A DNA stretch of 64,000 nt from Thermobispora bispora DSM 43833 (GTDB lineage: Bacteria; Actinomycetota; Actinomycetes; Streptosporangiales; Streptosporangiaceae). The stretch is from the NCBI RefSeq assembly GCF_000092645.1, contig NC_014165.1, positions 3,410,001 to 3,474,000 of the forward strand, in the 5' to 3' direction. The position numbers were made by a program, and so were the translations under genes. Numbering within the stretch: position 1 is the stretch's first letter; each line of letters starts with the position of its first letter. The notes beneath the pieces were generated by a model that was given only the letters and a program-made list of their open reading frames with translations, ran no database searches and had not been told where the DNA came from. Shown here piece by piece: positions 53,887 to 62,798 of this stretch.

Positions 53887-54000
53887 ATGGCCCGGAAACG
53901 CGCGGGGCGAGGCGGGCGAGCGGCACGCCGGTGACCAAGGCCCACCAATGGCCCGGAAACGCGCGGGCGCGGGCCCGGAAGAGGCGGCGGCCCGGAAACG
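53887..54000. repeat. repeated ATGGCCCGGAAACG motif
   Basis: Within 53712-54016, where no gene was recognised, ATGGCCCGGAAACGCGCGGG occurs at 53887 and 53948 (61 bases apart), with a third GGCCCGGAAACG at 53989 and a related GCCGGGAAACGCG after 54000. Each full copy would encode MARKRAG in the same sense, but the frames stop shortly. Confidence 0.7.
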
Positions 54001-54016
54001 TCGGCCGGGAAACGCG

Positions 54017-54045
54017 AAGGCCCGGAGGAGGAACCTCCGGGCCTT
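54017..54045 (-). terminator. terminator of first tRNA-fMet
   Basis: Perfect 12-base arms 54017-54028 and 54034-54045 with a 5-base loop, just beyond the tRNA 3-prime end on the minus strand. Confidence 0.75.
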
Positions 54046-54053
54046 GCGCGACC

Positions 54054-54130
54054 TGGTAGCGGGGGCAGGATTTGAACCTGCGACCTCTGGGTTATGAGCC
54101 CAGCGAGCTACCGAACTGCTCCACCCCGCA
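54054..54130 (-). tRNA. initiator tRNA-fMet (CAT), CCA encoded
   Basis: A full cloverleaf is readable: acceptor GCGGGG/CCCCGC, D-arm with AGTTCGGTAGCT, anticodon stem GGG/CCC around CTCATAA, and T-arm with GGTTCAAATCC. Three G-C pairs at the end of the anticodon stem and the lack of a 1-72 pair are initiator marks; here position 1 is U opposite U72. CCA is encoded at 54056-54054. Identical in the body to the copy at 55162-55235. Confidence 0.96.
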
Positions 54131-54231
54131 GCGACATAGGTCATGATACCGGCAGGCGGAGCATGGTTCGTCCAGCGAGCGCCGGCGATCCGGGCGCTTC
54201 GGCGTGATCAGCGGAGGAAGCTCCGGCGCGA

Positions 54232-55068
54232 TCAGAGGAGGAACTCACCGCGGGCGACCGGCACGGCCGAACCGCCCACCTCCACCGCGTCGATCCGGTC
54301 CCCCTCCCCCACCGCGCGGGCGTACAGGGTCGACGGGCGGCCGATCTCCGCGCCCTGGCTGATCTCGATCAGCTCGCCGAAGGGGATCCGGCCGTGCCGG
54401 GCGAGGTGGACGGCGAGCGGGCCGGCCGCCGACCCGGTCGCCGGGTCCTCGACGATGCCCAGCCCGGCGCCGAACATGCGCGTCTTCCACCGCTTCCCCG
54501 ACCCGGCGAAGCAGTTCACGCCGATCGCCCCCAACCGGCCTAGCGCGGTGAGGTCGGGCCGCAGCCCGGCCACCTCCTCCTCGCTCTCCAGGGCCACGTA
54601 CACGTGCCGCGGCCCGTTGTCGTAGACCTCGACCGGCAGCGCGGAGGACGACACGCCGAGCGCGGCGAGCAGCTCCTCGGTCCGGTCGAACGGCGCCCAG
54701 GTGGGGATCGGCTGGCGCATCCGGCCGGAGGTGAGCCGGTCCCCGGCGCGCTCGAACTCCACGGTCACCGGCCCGGAGCCGGTCTCGAGCACGATCCGGT
54801 CGAGCCCGTCGCGCTCGGCCAGCACCCACGCGGTGCCGAGGATGGGATGGCCGGCGAACGGGAGCTCGGTGCCCGGGGTGAAGATCCTCACCCGGGCGTG
54901 CCCGCCCTGCTCCGCGGGCAGCACGAACACCGTCTCCGACAGGTTCATCTCCCGGGCGAGCCGCTGCATCCGCTCCTCGGGCACGGCCTGCCCTTCGAGA
55001 AAGACGGCGAGCTGGTTGCCCTCGAGCGGCCGGTCGGTGAAGACGTCGACGATCACATAGGGGTGCAT
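54232..55068 (-). CDS. PhzF-family isomerase/epimerase-like protein
   Basis: A 278-residue two-lobed protein of the PhzF/diaminopimelate-epimerase fold. The N-terminus shows YVIVDVFTDRPLEGNQLAVF, with Glu45 in NLSETVFVLP at the position of the PhzF catalytic acid; FAGHPILGTAW and EDPATGSAAGPLAVHLARHG complete the family marks. Phenazine genes are absent, so the substrate is unknown. ATG 55068 is chosen over a start at 55119. The gene lies alone between the two initiator tRNA genes. Confidence 0.9.
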   Translation of the reverse strand: MHPYVIVDVFTDRPLEGNQLAVFLEGQAVPEERMQRLAREMNLSETVFVLPAEQGGHARVRIFTPGTELPFAGHPILGTAWVLAERDGLDRIVLETGSGPVTVEFERAGDRLTSGRMRQPIPTWAPFDRTEELLAALGVSSSALPVEVYDNGPRHVYVALESEEEVAGLRPDLTALGRLGAIGVNCFAGSGKRWKTRMFGAGLGIVEDPATGSAAGPLAVHLARHGRIPFGELIEISQGAEIGRPSTLYARAVGEGDRIDAVEVGGSAVPVARGEFLL

Positions 55069-55123
55069 GAGCGCGGAAACTATCCGGACCGGGAATACCC
55101 GGTCAACGACTCTCTCCATATGC

Positions 55124-55156
55124 GAGAAGCCCTCCGGCCGGGCCGGAGGGCTTCTC
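55124..55156 (-). terminator. terminator of second tRNA-fMet
   Basis: 16-base arms 55124-55139 and 55141-55156 form a hairpin with very small loop, right after the tRNA 3-prime end on the minus strand and ahead of the PhzF-type gene. Confidence 0.75.
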
Positions 55157-55161
55157 CTTCG

Positions 55162-55235
55162 TAGCGGGGGCAGGATTTGAACCTGCGACCTCTGGGTTAT
55201 GAGCCCAGCGAGCTACCGAACTGCTCCACCCCGCA
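55162..55235 (-). tRNA. initiator tRNA-fMet (CAT), CCA not encoded
   Basis: The 74-base body, including U1/U72 and the GGG/CCC anticodon stem, is identical to the first copy. The sequence after the discriminator A is CGA, not CCA, so CCA must be added by nucleotidyltransferase. It lies about 1 kb from the other copy. Confidence 0.96.
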
Positions 55236-55526
55236 GCGCCATCAATGACAACGCTGATGAGGCTAGCGATGATTCCGCCGTATCGCAAACCGAAATGACC
55301 TTCGGCTCCGGGCGCCGCACCCGGGCCGGGGCGTGGGCGGGCCGGGCGACCCGGGCATGCCGCGGGCCCGTGCCCGGCGGCGCCTCCACCGGCCGCCCCG
55401 GCCGGCCCGAACCGGGTCCGGGGCACGGCACGCCGGCTCCGGTGCGTCCCATCCGGGCCGCTGGGCCGTCGCGGGGCTCGGGTGGCGGCCGGAGACCACG
55501 GCCGCCACCCGCCCGGAAGCGTGCCG

Positions 55527-58478
55527 TCAGCCCGTGGGCGACGGGCTCGGGGCCGGTGTCGCCTCCGGCGTGGGCTCCGCCGTGGGCGGCACCGTGGGCT
55601 GCGCGGTCGGCAGCGCGGCCCGGGCCCGGCCCAGCTCGTCCAGCGCCTCCTTGAGCGCCTTCTGCGCCTCGCCGTACTTGGCCCAGTCGACCGGGTTCGC
55701 CTCGAGCGCCGCCTGCGCGTCCGCGTACGCCTTCTGCGCCTTCTCGATCAGCGAGGCGAGCGAGCCGGAGAGTTCCCGCTGCTCCTGCTCCTGCTGCTCC
55801 CGCTGCTCCTCGGCCGGGCGCTGCACCTGGCCCGTGTCGCCGAAGATCTGCGTCAGCGCCTCCTCCAGGGTGTCGGCCGAGCCGACCTTGTTGCCGTACA
55901 TCACCAGCACCCGGCGGAGGATCGGGTACGGCTCCTGCCCGGCGCCCGCCGGAGCCTGGACGTACACGGGCTCCACGTAGAGCAGCCCGCCGGCGAACGG
56001 GAGCGTGAGCAGGTTGCCGTAGAGGATCTGCGCCTTACCGAGGCCGAGGATGTTCAGCTCCCCGGCGAACCGGTTGGTGAAGGTGTTCTGCACCTGGCCC
56101 GGGCCGGCGATCTTCGTGCTCGCCGGGATCCGCAGGATGCGGAGCTTCCCGGGCGGCCCGGACGACACATCACCCGACATGAACGCGGCCAGGTTCGCCG
56201 CCCGCTGCCGCGGCACGAAGGTCGTGGTGAGCGAGAACGTCGGCTCCGACGCGCCCGGCATGGTGATCGACAGGTAGTAGGGCGGCTGCTTGATGTTCCG
56301 CTCGCCCGACGACGGGTCGTCCGGGACGTTCCAGAAGTCCTGGCCGTTGTAGAAGGACCGGGCGTCGGTGATGTGGTACCGGGACAGGATGTCGCGCTGC
56401 ACCTTGAACAGGTCGAGCGGGTAGCGCACGTGCTCCAGGAGCTGCGCGCTCATCTCGCTCCGCGGCTTGATCAGCCCCGGGAACACCTTCTTCCAGGTCT
56501 TCAGCACCGGGTCGTCCGCGTCCCACTCGTAGAGCGTGACCGTGCCGTCGTAGGCGTCCACGGTCGCCTTCACCGAGTTGCGGATGTAGTTGATGTAGTC
56601 ACGGGGCTGCGCCGTGATCGCCCGCAGATCGGTGGAGGTGTCCCGGATCATGTCCGAGAGGCTCCGGCTCTGCGAGTACGGGTACTGGTTCGACGTGGTG
56701 TACGCGTCGATGATCCAGACGATCCGCCCGTCGACGATCGCCGGGTAGGGGTCGGAGTCGAGGGTGAGGAAGGGCGCCACCTTCGCCACCCGCTGGGCGG
56801 GATGCCGGTCGTAGAGGATGCGCGACTTGTCGGTGATGTCCCGGGAGAGCAGCAGGTTCATCTCGCCGTAGCGGATCGCGTAGAAGAACCTGTTGATGAA
56901 GGAGCCCACCGGGACCCCGCCCTTGCCGGTGTAGTTCGTGTTCGCCTGACCGGTCTGGTCGTTCCCCGGGTAGTCGAGCTCCTGGGGCTTGTCCGGCTTG
57001 CCACCGACGATCACGTAGTCGAGGCTGCGCTCACCGAAGTAGACGCGCGGCTCCTTCAGCCCGGTGGTGGTGACCAGCGGGCCCTCGACCGGCATGTTCT
57101 TCGCGTCGAAGTCGGGCAGGCCGTCGGAGGTCACCCGGTTCCCCGGGGCGGCCACGAACCCGTAGCCGTGCGTGTAGACGAGGTGGCGGTTGATCCAGTT
57201 GTTGTACCCCTGGGGCGGACCGGTGATCTCGCGGACCGCGACGATGTGGTCCCGCACGGTGCCGTCCGCGTCGCGGTACCGGTCGACGTCGAGCGACGTG
57301 GGGAAGTCGTAGAAGCCCCGGATCCGCTGCTCCTGCTGGAAGGTCTTCGCCACGAGCGCCGGGTCGAGGAGGCGCACCCCGGAGACCGACTTGTCCCGGG
57401 CCACCTGCGCCGCCTCGGGGTTGCCCTCCCCCGGATACGACTCGATGACCGTATCGGCCACGCCGTACGCCTTGCGCGTCGCCTCGATGTTCCGCGCGAT
57501 GTACGGCTCCTCCTTGGCCTGCTGGTTCGGCCGGACCTGGAACTGGTCGACCAGGGCCGGGTACACGCCGCCGATGAGCACCGCCGAGAGCACCATCAGC
57601 CCGAAGGCGACCCCCGGCCACATGCCGCCGGGCCGTACCACCCCGGCGAAGAAGATCGCCGCGCAGATCACCGCGATGACGGCGAGGATGCCCTTCGCCG
57701 GGAGCACCGCGTTCACGTCGGTGTACGAGGCCCCGTGCACGAAGCCGCGGTGCGAGAAGACCAGCTCGTACCGGTCGAGCGCGTACGCGGCGGCCTTGAG
57801 CAGCAGGAACACGCCGAGCAGCACCGACAGGTGCACCCGGGCCGCCCGGGTTGCGCGCACGCCACCCGGGTTGAGGATCCGGAACCCCCCGTACAGGTAG
57901 TGGACGATCGCCGAGACGACGATCGACAGGATGACGGCCGTGAACAGGAACGTCAGGACCTGGCGCAGGAACGGCACGGTGAACATGAAGAACGACACGT
58001 CGAGCCGGAACTGCGGGTCCCGGTCCCCGAACCGCGTCGCGTTCGCGAACTCCAGCCAGGTCTTCCACTGCCCTGCGGCCCACGAGCCGGTGAAGAGCGC
58101 GAGCCCGCCCATGGCGATGAGGAAGACGAGCCGCCGATGGGGGTCGAGCGACTGGCGGTACCGGTCGGCGCCGTGCGGGGCGCCGAGCACCGACGGCCCG
58201 AACATGGGCCGCACCCGATAGGCGAGCAGCGTGTTGCCGGCGACGATCCCGGTCATCAGCAGCGCGCCCACCACGAACAGGACGCCCTGCGTGACGAGCA
58301 TCGTCGAGAAGACCGAGGTCAGGTCGACCGAGTCGTACCAGAGATATTCGGTGTAGAGCCCGGTGAAGATCAGAATTAACACCACGATCGCCGCGAGGGC
58401 GATCATGACGGGTACGATCAGACGCGGCCTTCTGGGCAAGCGCATCGCCCGTCCGGCTCCGGGGCTACGGAAGCTCAA
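55527..58478 (-). CDS. UPF0182 family large membrane protein
   Basis: A 983-residue UPF0182 protein. Seven or so N-terminal spans (residues about 20-310) lead to a large extracytoplasmic region with typical segments such as RNIEATRKAYG, NNWINRHLVYTHGYG, LDSDPYPAIVDGRIVWIIDA, YTTSNQYPYSQS and SVKATVDAYDGTV. The C-terminus has a Gln/Glu coiled stretch and a Pro/Thr-rich tail. Function unknown. The TTG at 58478 keeps the N-terminus MSFRSPG; ATG 58445 is an alternative. It precedes no close partner but is near the PDZ-Lon protein as usual in actinobacteria. Confidence 0.94.
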   Translation of the reverse strand: MSFRSPGAGRAMRLPRRPRLIVPVMIALAAIVVLILIFTGLYTEYLWYDSVDLTSVFSTMLVTQGVLFVVGALLMTGIVAGNTLLAYRVRPMFGPSVLGAPHGADRYRQSLDPHRRLVFLIAMGGLALFTGSWAAGQWKTWLEFANATRFGDRDPQFRLDVSFFMFTVPFLRQVLTFLFTAVILSIVVSAIVHYLYGGFRILNPGGVRATRAARVHLSVLLGVFLLLKAAAYALDRYELVFSHRGFVHGASYTDVNAVLPAKGILAVIAVICAAIFFAGVVRPGGMWPGVAFGLMVLSAVLIGGVYPALVDQFQVRPNQQAKEEPYIARNIEATRKAYGVADTVIESYPGEGNPEAAQVARDKSVSGVRLLDPALVAKTFQQEQRIRGFYDFPTSLDVDRYRDADGTVRDHIVAVREITGPPQGYNNWINRHLVYTHGYGFVAAPGNRVTSDGLPDFDAKNMPVEGPLVTTTGLKEPRVYFGERSLDYVIVGGKPDKPQELDYPGNDQTGQANTNYTGKGGVPVGSFINRFFYAIRYGEMNLLLSRDITDKSRILYDRHPAQRVAKVAPFLTLDSDPYPAIVDGRIVWIIDAYTTSNQYPYSQSRSLSDMIRDTSTDLRAITAQPRDYINYIRNSVKATVDAYDGTVTLYEWDADDPVLKTWKKVFPGLIKPRSEMSAQLLEHVRYPLDLFKVQRDILSRYHITDARSFYNGQDFWNVPDDPSSGERNIKQPPYYLSITMPGASEPTFSLTTTFVPRQRAANLAAFMSGDVSSGPPGKLRILRIPASTKIAGPGQVQNTFTNRFAGELNILGLGKAQILYGNLLTLPFAGGLLYVEPVYVQAPAGAGQEPYPILRRVLVMYGNKVGSADTLEEALTQIFGDTGQVQRPAEEQREQQEQEQRELSGSLASLIEKAQKAYADAQAALEANPVDWAKYGEAQKALKEALDELGRARAALPTAQPTVPPTAEPTPEATPAPSPSPTG

Positions 58479-58648
58479 CGCCCACCCCTTGCTCGGAATC
58501 CACGTGGTTCACGACGGCGAACGCACGGGATGCCGCGCGTTCGCGTTCCCAACTTAGCGCCCGGTCCGGCCGGAACCGCCCAGGCCGGCCGAGGGGGACG
58601 CTTCAACGCCAACGAAGCAGCCCGCGCCAAGGTTCCCACCGCCTCCCG

Positions 58649-59695
58649 TCACCCCGCCGGGCAGGTGGGGACCTCACCGGACCCGGTGCGCAGCGCGTCC
58701 AAGGCCTTGATCGCCCCCTCCAGCGTCTCGACCTTCACCAGGCGCAGCCCTTCGGGCACGGCCCGGACCGCGTCCGCGCAGTTCCCCGCCGGGGTGAGGA
58801 AGATCGTCGCACCGGCCCGCTTGGCGCCGATCATCTTCTGCTCGATGCCGCCGATCGCCCCGACCTTCCCCGACGGGTCGATCGTGCCAGTGCCGGCGAT
58901 GGACTTGCCGCCGGTGAGCGACCCGGGCGTGAGCTTGTCGTAGATGCCGAGCGAGAACATCAGGCCGGCGCTCGGCCCACCGACCTCGCCCACGTTGATG
59001 TCGACCTTGAACGGGAACTTGTAGGAGACCCGCATCTGGATGCCCACCATCGTCTTGCCGCCCTCGCCCGCGATGGTCCCGACCGTCAGCTCGGTCGCCT
59101 TGCCATCGCGGTTGACGGTGATGCGCACCTTCTCGCCCGGCTTGTGGCGCTGCACGGCCTTCACCGCGTCCTCGAGCTCGGTCACGGGGTGCCCGTCCAC
59201 CGCGGTGATCTCGTCACCGGGCTTGAGCACGCCGTCGGCCGGGGCCCCCTTGTCGGTCGCCACCACGGAGATCGCCCGCTTCACCGGGATCTTCAGCGCG
59301 TTGAGCGCCGCCAGGGTGGCCACCTCCTGGGAGTCGAGCATCTCCCGGGAGTTCCGCTCCTGGACCTCCTTCGCCGACGTGTCGCGCGGGAAGAGCGTCT
59401 CCTCGGGGACCACGGCCACCGCGGGGTCGAGCCAGCCACGGAGCGCGGTGATCAGGTCGATGCGCCGTCCCGGCCCGCCTTGGTAGGCGACCGTGACGAG
59501 GCTCAGCTTCCCGTCGGTCGGGTAGGTCTGCCGCCCCGAGATGCTGATGACCGGCTTGCCGTTGTGCTCCCCCAGCGTGTCCTCGGTCGGCCCGGCGCTC
59601 AGCACGACGTACGGCACCGGCAGCAGGGCCCCGATGATCGTGAGCACCACGGTGAGGAGGCCCGCCACCACAAGGGTCAGCGCGTGTCGGGACAT
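58649..59695 (-). CDS. PDZ/Lon-like membrane-anchored protease (YlbL type)
   Basis: A 348-residue protein: one N-terminal membrane anchor (about 7-30), a PDZ domain (about 145-205, with KPGDEITAVDGHPV) and a C-terminal Lon-type protease domain. The catalytic Ser is in VGGPSAGLMFSLGIYD and the Lys in GKVGAIGGIEQKMIGAKRAG. It probably degrades or processes secreted or membrane proteins. In actinobacteria it lies next to the UPF0182 gene, as here. Confidence 0.94.
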   Translation of the reverse strand: MSRHALTLVVAGLLTVVLTIIGALLPVPYVVLSAGPTEDTLGEHNGKPVISISGRQTYPTDGKLSLVTVAYQGGPGRRIDLITALRGWLDPAVAVVPEETLFPRDTSAKEVQERNSREMLDSQEVATLAALNALKIPVKRAISVVATDKGAPADGVLKPGDEITAVDGHPVTELEDAVKAVQRHKPGEKVRITVNRDGKATELTVGTIAGEGGKTMVGIQMRVSYKFPFKVDINVGEVGGPSAGLMFSLGIYDKLTPGSLTGGKSIAGTGTIDPSGKVGAIGGIEQKMIGAKRAGATIFLTPAGNCADAVRAVPEGLRLVKVETLEGAIKALDALRTGSGEVPTCPAG

Positions 59696-59725
59696 GCCCG
59701 AACTCTATGCGGTCCGGTGCCGGGT

Positions 59726-60151
59726 TCAGTCACACGCGCCGACCCACTCGGCGCTCCCATCGGCGAAGACCTGGTGTTTCCAGATCGGCACCTCGCGCTT
59801 GAGGTCGTCGATCAGCCGCCGGCACGCGGCGAACGCCTCGGGCCGGTGCGGGGCGGCGGCCGCCGCCACCACCGCGATGTCCCCGAGCTCCAGGTCGCCC
59901 GTCCGGTGGACCACGGCGAGCGCGGTCACCGGGATGTCCCGGGCGACCCGCTCCGCCACCTCACGCAGCCGATCGGCCGCCGTGGGGTGGGCCGAGTAGG
60001 AGAGCCGGGCCACCCGCTTGCCGTGGTCGGTGTCCCGCACCGTGCCCACGAAGACCGCCGTACCACCGGCCCCGTGGTCGGCGACGGCGCGCAGCACCTC
60101 ATCGACGGAGAGCGGCGTGTCCCGGACCGCCGCCAGCCTGATCACGTCCAT
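59726..60151 (-). CDS. moaE: molybdopterin synthase catalytic subunit MoaE
   Basis: A 141-residue MoaE: converts precursor Z to molybdopterin with sulfur from MoaD. It shows GGTAVFVGTVRDTDHGKRV, VVHRTGDLELGDIAV and the catalytic-lysine stretch DLKREVPIWKHQVF. The beta-alpha-hammerhead fold length is usual. No other molybdenum cofactor genes are adjacent in the window. ATG start at 60151. Confidence 0.95.
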   Translation of the reverse strand: MDVIRLAAVRDTPLSVDEVLRAVADHGAGGTAVFVGTVRDTDHGKRVARLSYSAHPTAADRLREVAERVARDIPVTALAVVHRTGDLELGDIAVVAAAAAPHRPEAFAACRRLIDDLKREVPIWKHQVFADGSAEWVGACD

Positions 60152-60178
60152 CGCACCGAGCCTAACCCGGACGGAGTG

Positions 60179-60213
60179 TCACGGACGCCGCTTCGTATCA
60201 CGGACGCCGCTTC
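60179..60213. repeat. tandem 16-base repeat at an SDR stop codon
   Basis: TCACGGACGCCGCTTC occurs at 60179-60194 and 60198-60213 (period 19). The second copy contains the stop codon and last codons of the SDR gene (minus strand). Confidence 0.75.
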
Positions 60214-61286
60214 CGCCGCGCGACGTGGACGATCGCCGCCGTGCCGATGATCGCGGCCGTGGCGCCCGCCGCGGTGATGGTCGCCTCCTTGCCGGAGAGC
60301 CGGCGGCCGACCACGGCGTGCCGGCCCTCGGAGAGCGCGAGCAGCTCGCGCAGGGCGGCCTCGTTGGTCCACGACGGCTTCCACCCCACGGCCCGGAGCG
60401 AGGCGCAGTCGACGACCCACGGGTAGACCACGTACTGCAGGTCCACGGCCGGGGTGGGGGTGATGCCGAGCCGGTGGAGCCGCTGCGCCGTGCCGAAGGT
60501 GAGCCCGGCCGGCAGCTCGAGGCGGCGCAGCCCGGAGATCTCCTCCACCTGGTCCATCTCCAGCCAGCCGTCGCAGCCCACGGCCACGACCCCGGAGACC
60601 TTGCCGAGCGCGGCCAGCTCGAGCGCGGAGACCAGGTCGTCGACGTGGCAGAACTGCCAGCGCGGCAGGCAGCCCTTCACCACGAGCAGCCGGGGCGCCT
60701 CGAAGTGGCGGGTCACCACGGTGTCCACCCCCGGGCCCACCAAGGCGGCCGGCCGCAGCACGGTCACCTCCAGGCCCGGGTGCGAGCGGAGCGAGCGCCG
60801 CGCCAGCGCCTCGATCTCCAGGAAGTCCCCCACCAGGCCGGTGCCGGTCTCGGCCGAGACGGGCGCGTCCTCCGGGAGCGGCACCGGGTTGTCGGGGGCC
60901 GCGCCGTACACCATCGCGCTGGTCACCAGCACGACCCGGCGGACCCGCGCCGCCGCGCACGCGGTCAGCGTGGTCTGCGCCGCCCGGAGGTTGTACCTGC
61001 GGCGCTCCACGGGGTCGGAGTCGAGCGACTGATCCATGCCGAGGTGGACCAGCACGTCGACGTCGGAGATCCGGTTCGCCAACAGCGGATCGCGGATGTC
61101 GAGGACCCGCCACGTCACGTTCGCTACGTCGCCGCGCTGGTCGTCGATGGCCACGACGCGCCGGAAATCCGCAGACGAGGCCACTCTCGCCAGGAACGCC
61201 CGGCCGACGCCGGTGGCGGCGCCGGTGACGGCGATGACGGGTGGACGCTGGCGTTTCGAGGTCGGCACGAGGTCCTCACTTTGCAC
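60198..61286 (-). CDS. SDR-family NAD-dependent epimerase-like protein with C-terminal anchor
   Basis: A 362-residue extended SDR. The Rossmann motif is ITGAATG-like IAVTGAATGVGRAFL, with VVAIDDQRG, VLVHLGMDQSLD, RRVVLVTSAMVYGAA and the sugar-binding-type segment VTVLRPAALVGPGVD. A C-terminal hydrophobic stretch (GATAAIIGTAAIVHVA) with a KRRP end could anchor it. Function unknown. The GTG at 61286 is used; a GTG at 61268 with GAGG upstream is an alternative start. Divergent from the metalloprotease gene. Confidence 0.88.
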   Translation of the reverse strand: MQSEDLVPTSKRQRPPVIAVTGAATGVGRAFLARVASSADFRRVVAIDDQRGDVANVTWRVLDIRDPLLANRISDVDVLVHLGMDQSLDSDPVERRRYNLRAAQTTLTACAAARVRRVVLVTSAMVYGAAPDNPVPLPEDAPVSAETGTGLVGDFLEIEALARRSLRSHPGLEVTVLRPAALVGPGVDTVVTRHFEAPRLLVVKGCLPRWQFCHVDDLVSALELAALGKVSGVVAVGCDGWLEMDQVEEISGLRRLELPAGLTFGTAQRLHRLGITPTPAVDLQYVVYPWVVDCASLRAVGWKPSWTNEAALRELLALSEGRHAVVGRRLSGKEATITAAGATAAIIGTAAIVHVARRKRRP

Positions 61287-61350
61287 TGACCCGCCTCACG
61301 GCGGATAACGTGGCGACTGTGGACTCCTCCATCCTGCATGAGGTGGCGCG

Positions 61351-62661
61351 GTGACTGACCTGCCTGGTCGCGGAAACGACCCGAACGAAGACCCATTCGC
61401 CATATTCGGCAACCCACAGCAGTTCGCCGCCGTCATGCGGCAGATCGCCGACATGCTGTCCGCGGCGGCCTCCTCGGACGCCGGGCCCGTCAACTGGGAG
61501 ATGGCCAAGAACATCGCCCGGCACGCCGTGGTCGCGGGGGGAGATCCGAGCGTCATGGAGGGCGAGCGGCGGCAGATCGTCGACGCCCTCAACCTGGCCG
61601 ACCTGTGGCTCAACGAGGTGACGGTGCTGCCGAGCGGCCTGGTCAACCCCCAGGCGTGGAGCCGCTCGGAGTGGATCGAGCGGACCATCCCGGTGTGGAG
61701 GCAGCTCTGCGAGCCCATCACGTCGCAGATGGTGGAGACGATGGGCGGCACGCTGAGCGCCGCCGGGCTCCCGCCCGAGGCGCAGGCGATGGCCGGGCCG
61801 CTGATCGGCATGCTGAAGCAGATGGGCGGGATCCTCGTCACCCAGCAGATCGGCCACGCCATCGGAACGCTCGCCCGCGAGGTCGTCGGCTCCACCGACA
61901 TCGGCCTGCCCCTGTCCGATACGGCGGCGCTGCTCCCCGCCGGCATCGCGGAGTTCAGCCGGGGCCTGGAGATCCCCACGGAGGAGATCCGGCTCTACCT
62001 CGCCCTGCGCGAGGCCGCCCACCACCGGCTGTTCCAGCACGTCCCGTGGCTGCGCGCCCACCTGCTCGGCGCCGTCGAGGAGTACGCCCGGGGGATCACG
62101 GTGGACGTGGCCGCCCTGGAGGAGAAGATCCGCGGCCTCGACCTGAGCGATCCGGCGCAGCTCCAGCGGGTGCTCGGCGGCGGGGAGCTGCTCAAACCGG
62201 AGGAGACCGAGCGGCAGAAGGCCGCGCTCGCCCGCCTGGAGACCACCCTGGCGCTGGTGGAGGGCTGGGTGGACACGGTGGTGAACACCGCGGCCCAGGG
62301 CCGGCTCCCGTCGGTCGCCGCCCTCGCCGAGATGCTGCGCCGCCGCCGCGCCACGGGCGGCCCGGCCGAGCGCACCTTCGCCACGCTGGTCGGACTGGAG
62401 CTGCGGCCCCGGCGGCTGCGGGAGGCGGCCGCCCTCTGGAAGGCCCTCGGTGACGCGCGCGGCACGGAGGGCAGGGACGCGGTGTGGAACCACCCCGACC
62501 TCATGCCCAGCGCCGACGACCTCGCCGACCCGCAGGCGTTCCTCAGGGGCGAGACCGAGTTCGACCTGTCCCGTCTCACCGAGGAGCCCGGCCCCGCCGA
62601 GCCCACGGAGGAGGACGGCGACCAGAAGGGCGACCAGGGCGGCGATCGGGACCGCGGCTGA
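61351..62661 (+). CDS. DUF2342-family zinc metalloprotease
   Basis: A 436-residue actinobacterial zinc-dependent metalloprotease/coenzyme F420 biosynthesis-associated family protein. It begins DPFAIFGNPQQFAAVMRQIA and carries MEGERRQIVDALNLADLWLN. The zinc site resembles HExxH: REAAHHRLFQHVPW. GTEGRDAVWNHPDLMPSADD is the conserved C-terminal part. A Glu/Pro/Asp-rich tail follows. GTG start at 61351. Divergent from the SDR gene. Confidence 0.9.
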   Translation: MTDLPGRGNDPNEDPFAIFGNPQQFAAVMRQIADMLSAAASSDAGPVNWEMAKNIARHAVVAGGDPSVMEGERRQIVDALNLADLWLNEVTVLPSGLVNPQAWSRSEWIERTIPVWRQLCEPITSQMVETMGGTLSAAGLPPEAQAMAGPLIGMLKQMGGILVTQQIGHAIGTLAREVVGSTDIGLPLSDTAALLPAGIAEFSRGLEIPTEEIRLYLALREAAHHRLFQHVPWLRAHLLGAVEEYARGITVDVAALEEKIRGLDLSDPAQLQRVLGGGELLKPEETERQKAALARLETTLALVEGWVDTVVNTAAQGRLPSVAALAEMLRRRRATGGPAERTFATLVGLELRPRRLREAAALWKALGDARGTEGRDAVWNHPDLMPSADDLADPQAFLRGETEFDLSRLTEEPGPAEPTEEDGDQKGDQGGDRDRG

Positions 62662-62798
62662 CCGCGCGCGGACCGCGCCGTGACCGCGCGGGCGCCGTAC
62701 CGGGACGCCTGGGGCCGCGCGACCGCGCGGGCGCCCGGCCGGAGCGCGCGGTCGCCCGGCCGCGCATCGGGGCCGCGTACCCGGGATAGGCTGCGGCG

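Noticed and set aside
53873-54097. Plus-strand frame ending in GAGFEPATSGL
   Set aside because: This is the usual false protein produced by reading the reverse strand of a tRNA gene.
55103-55426. Minus-strand frame containing AHNPEVAGSNPAPAT
   Set aside because: It is the tRNA-fMet gene read as protein.
55482-58379. 965-codon plus-strand open frame
   Set aside because: Antisense to the UPF0182 gene, whose frame shows clear family motifs and membrane spans.
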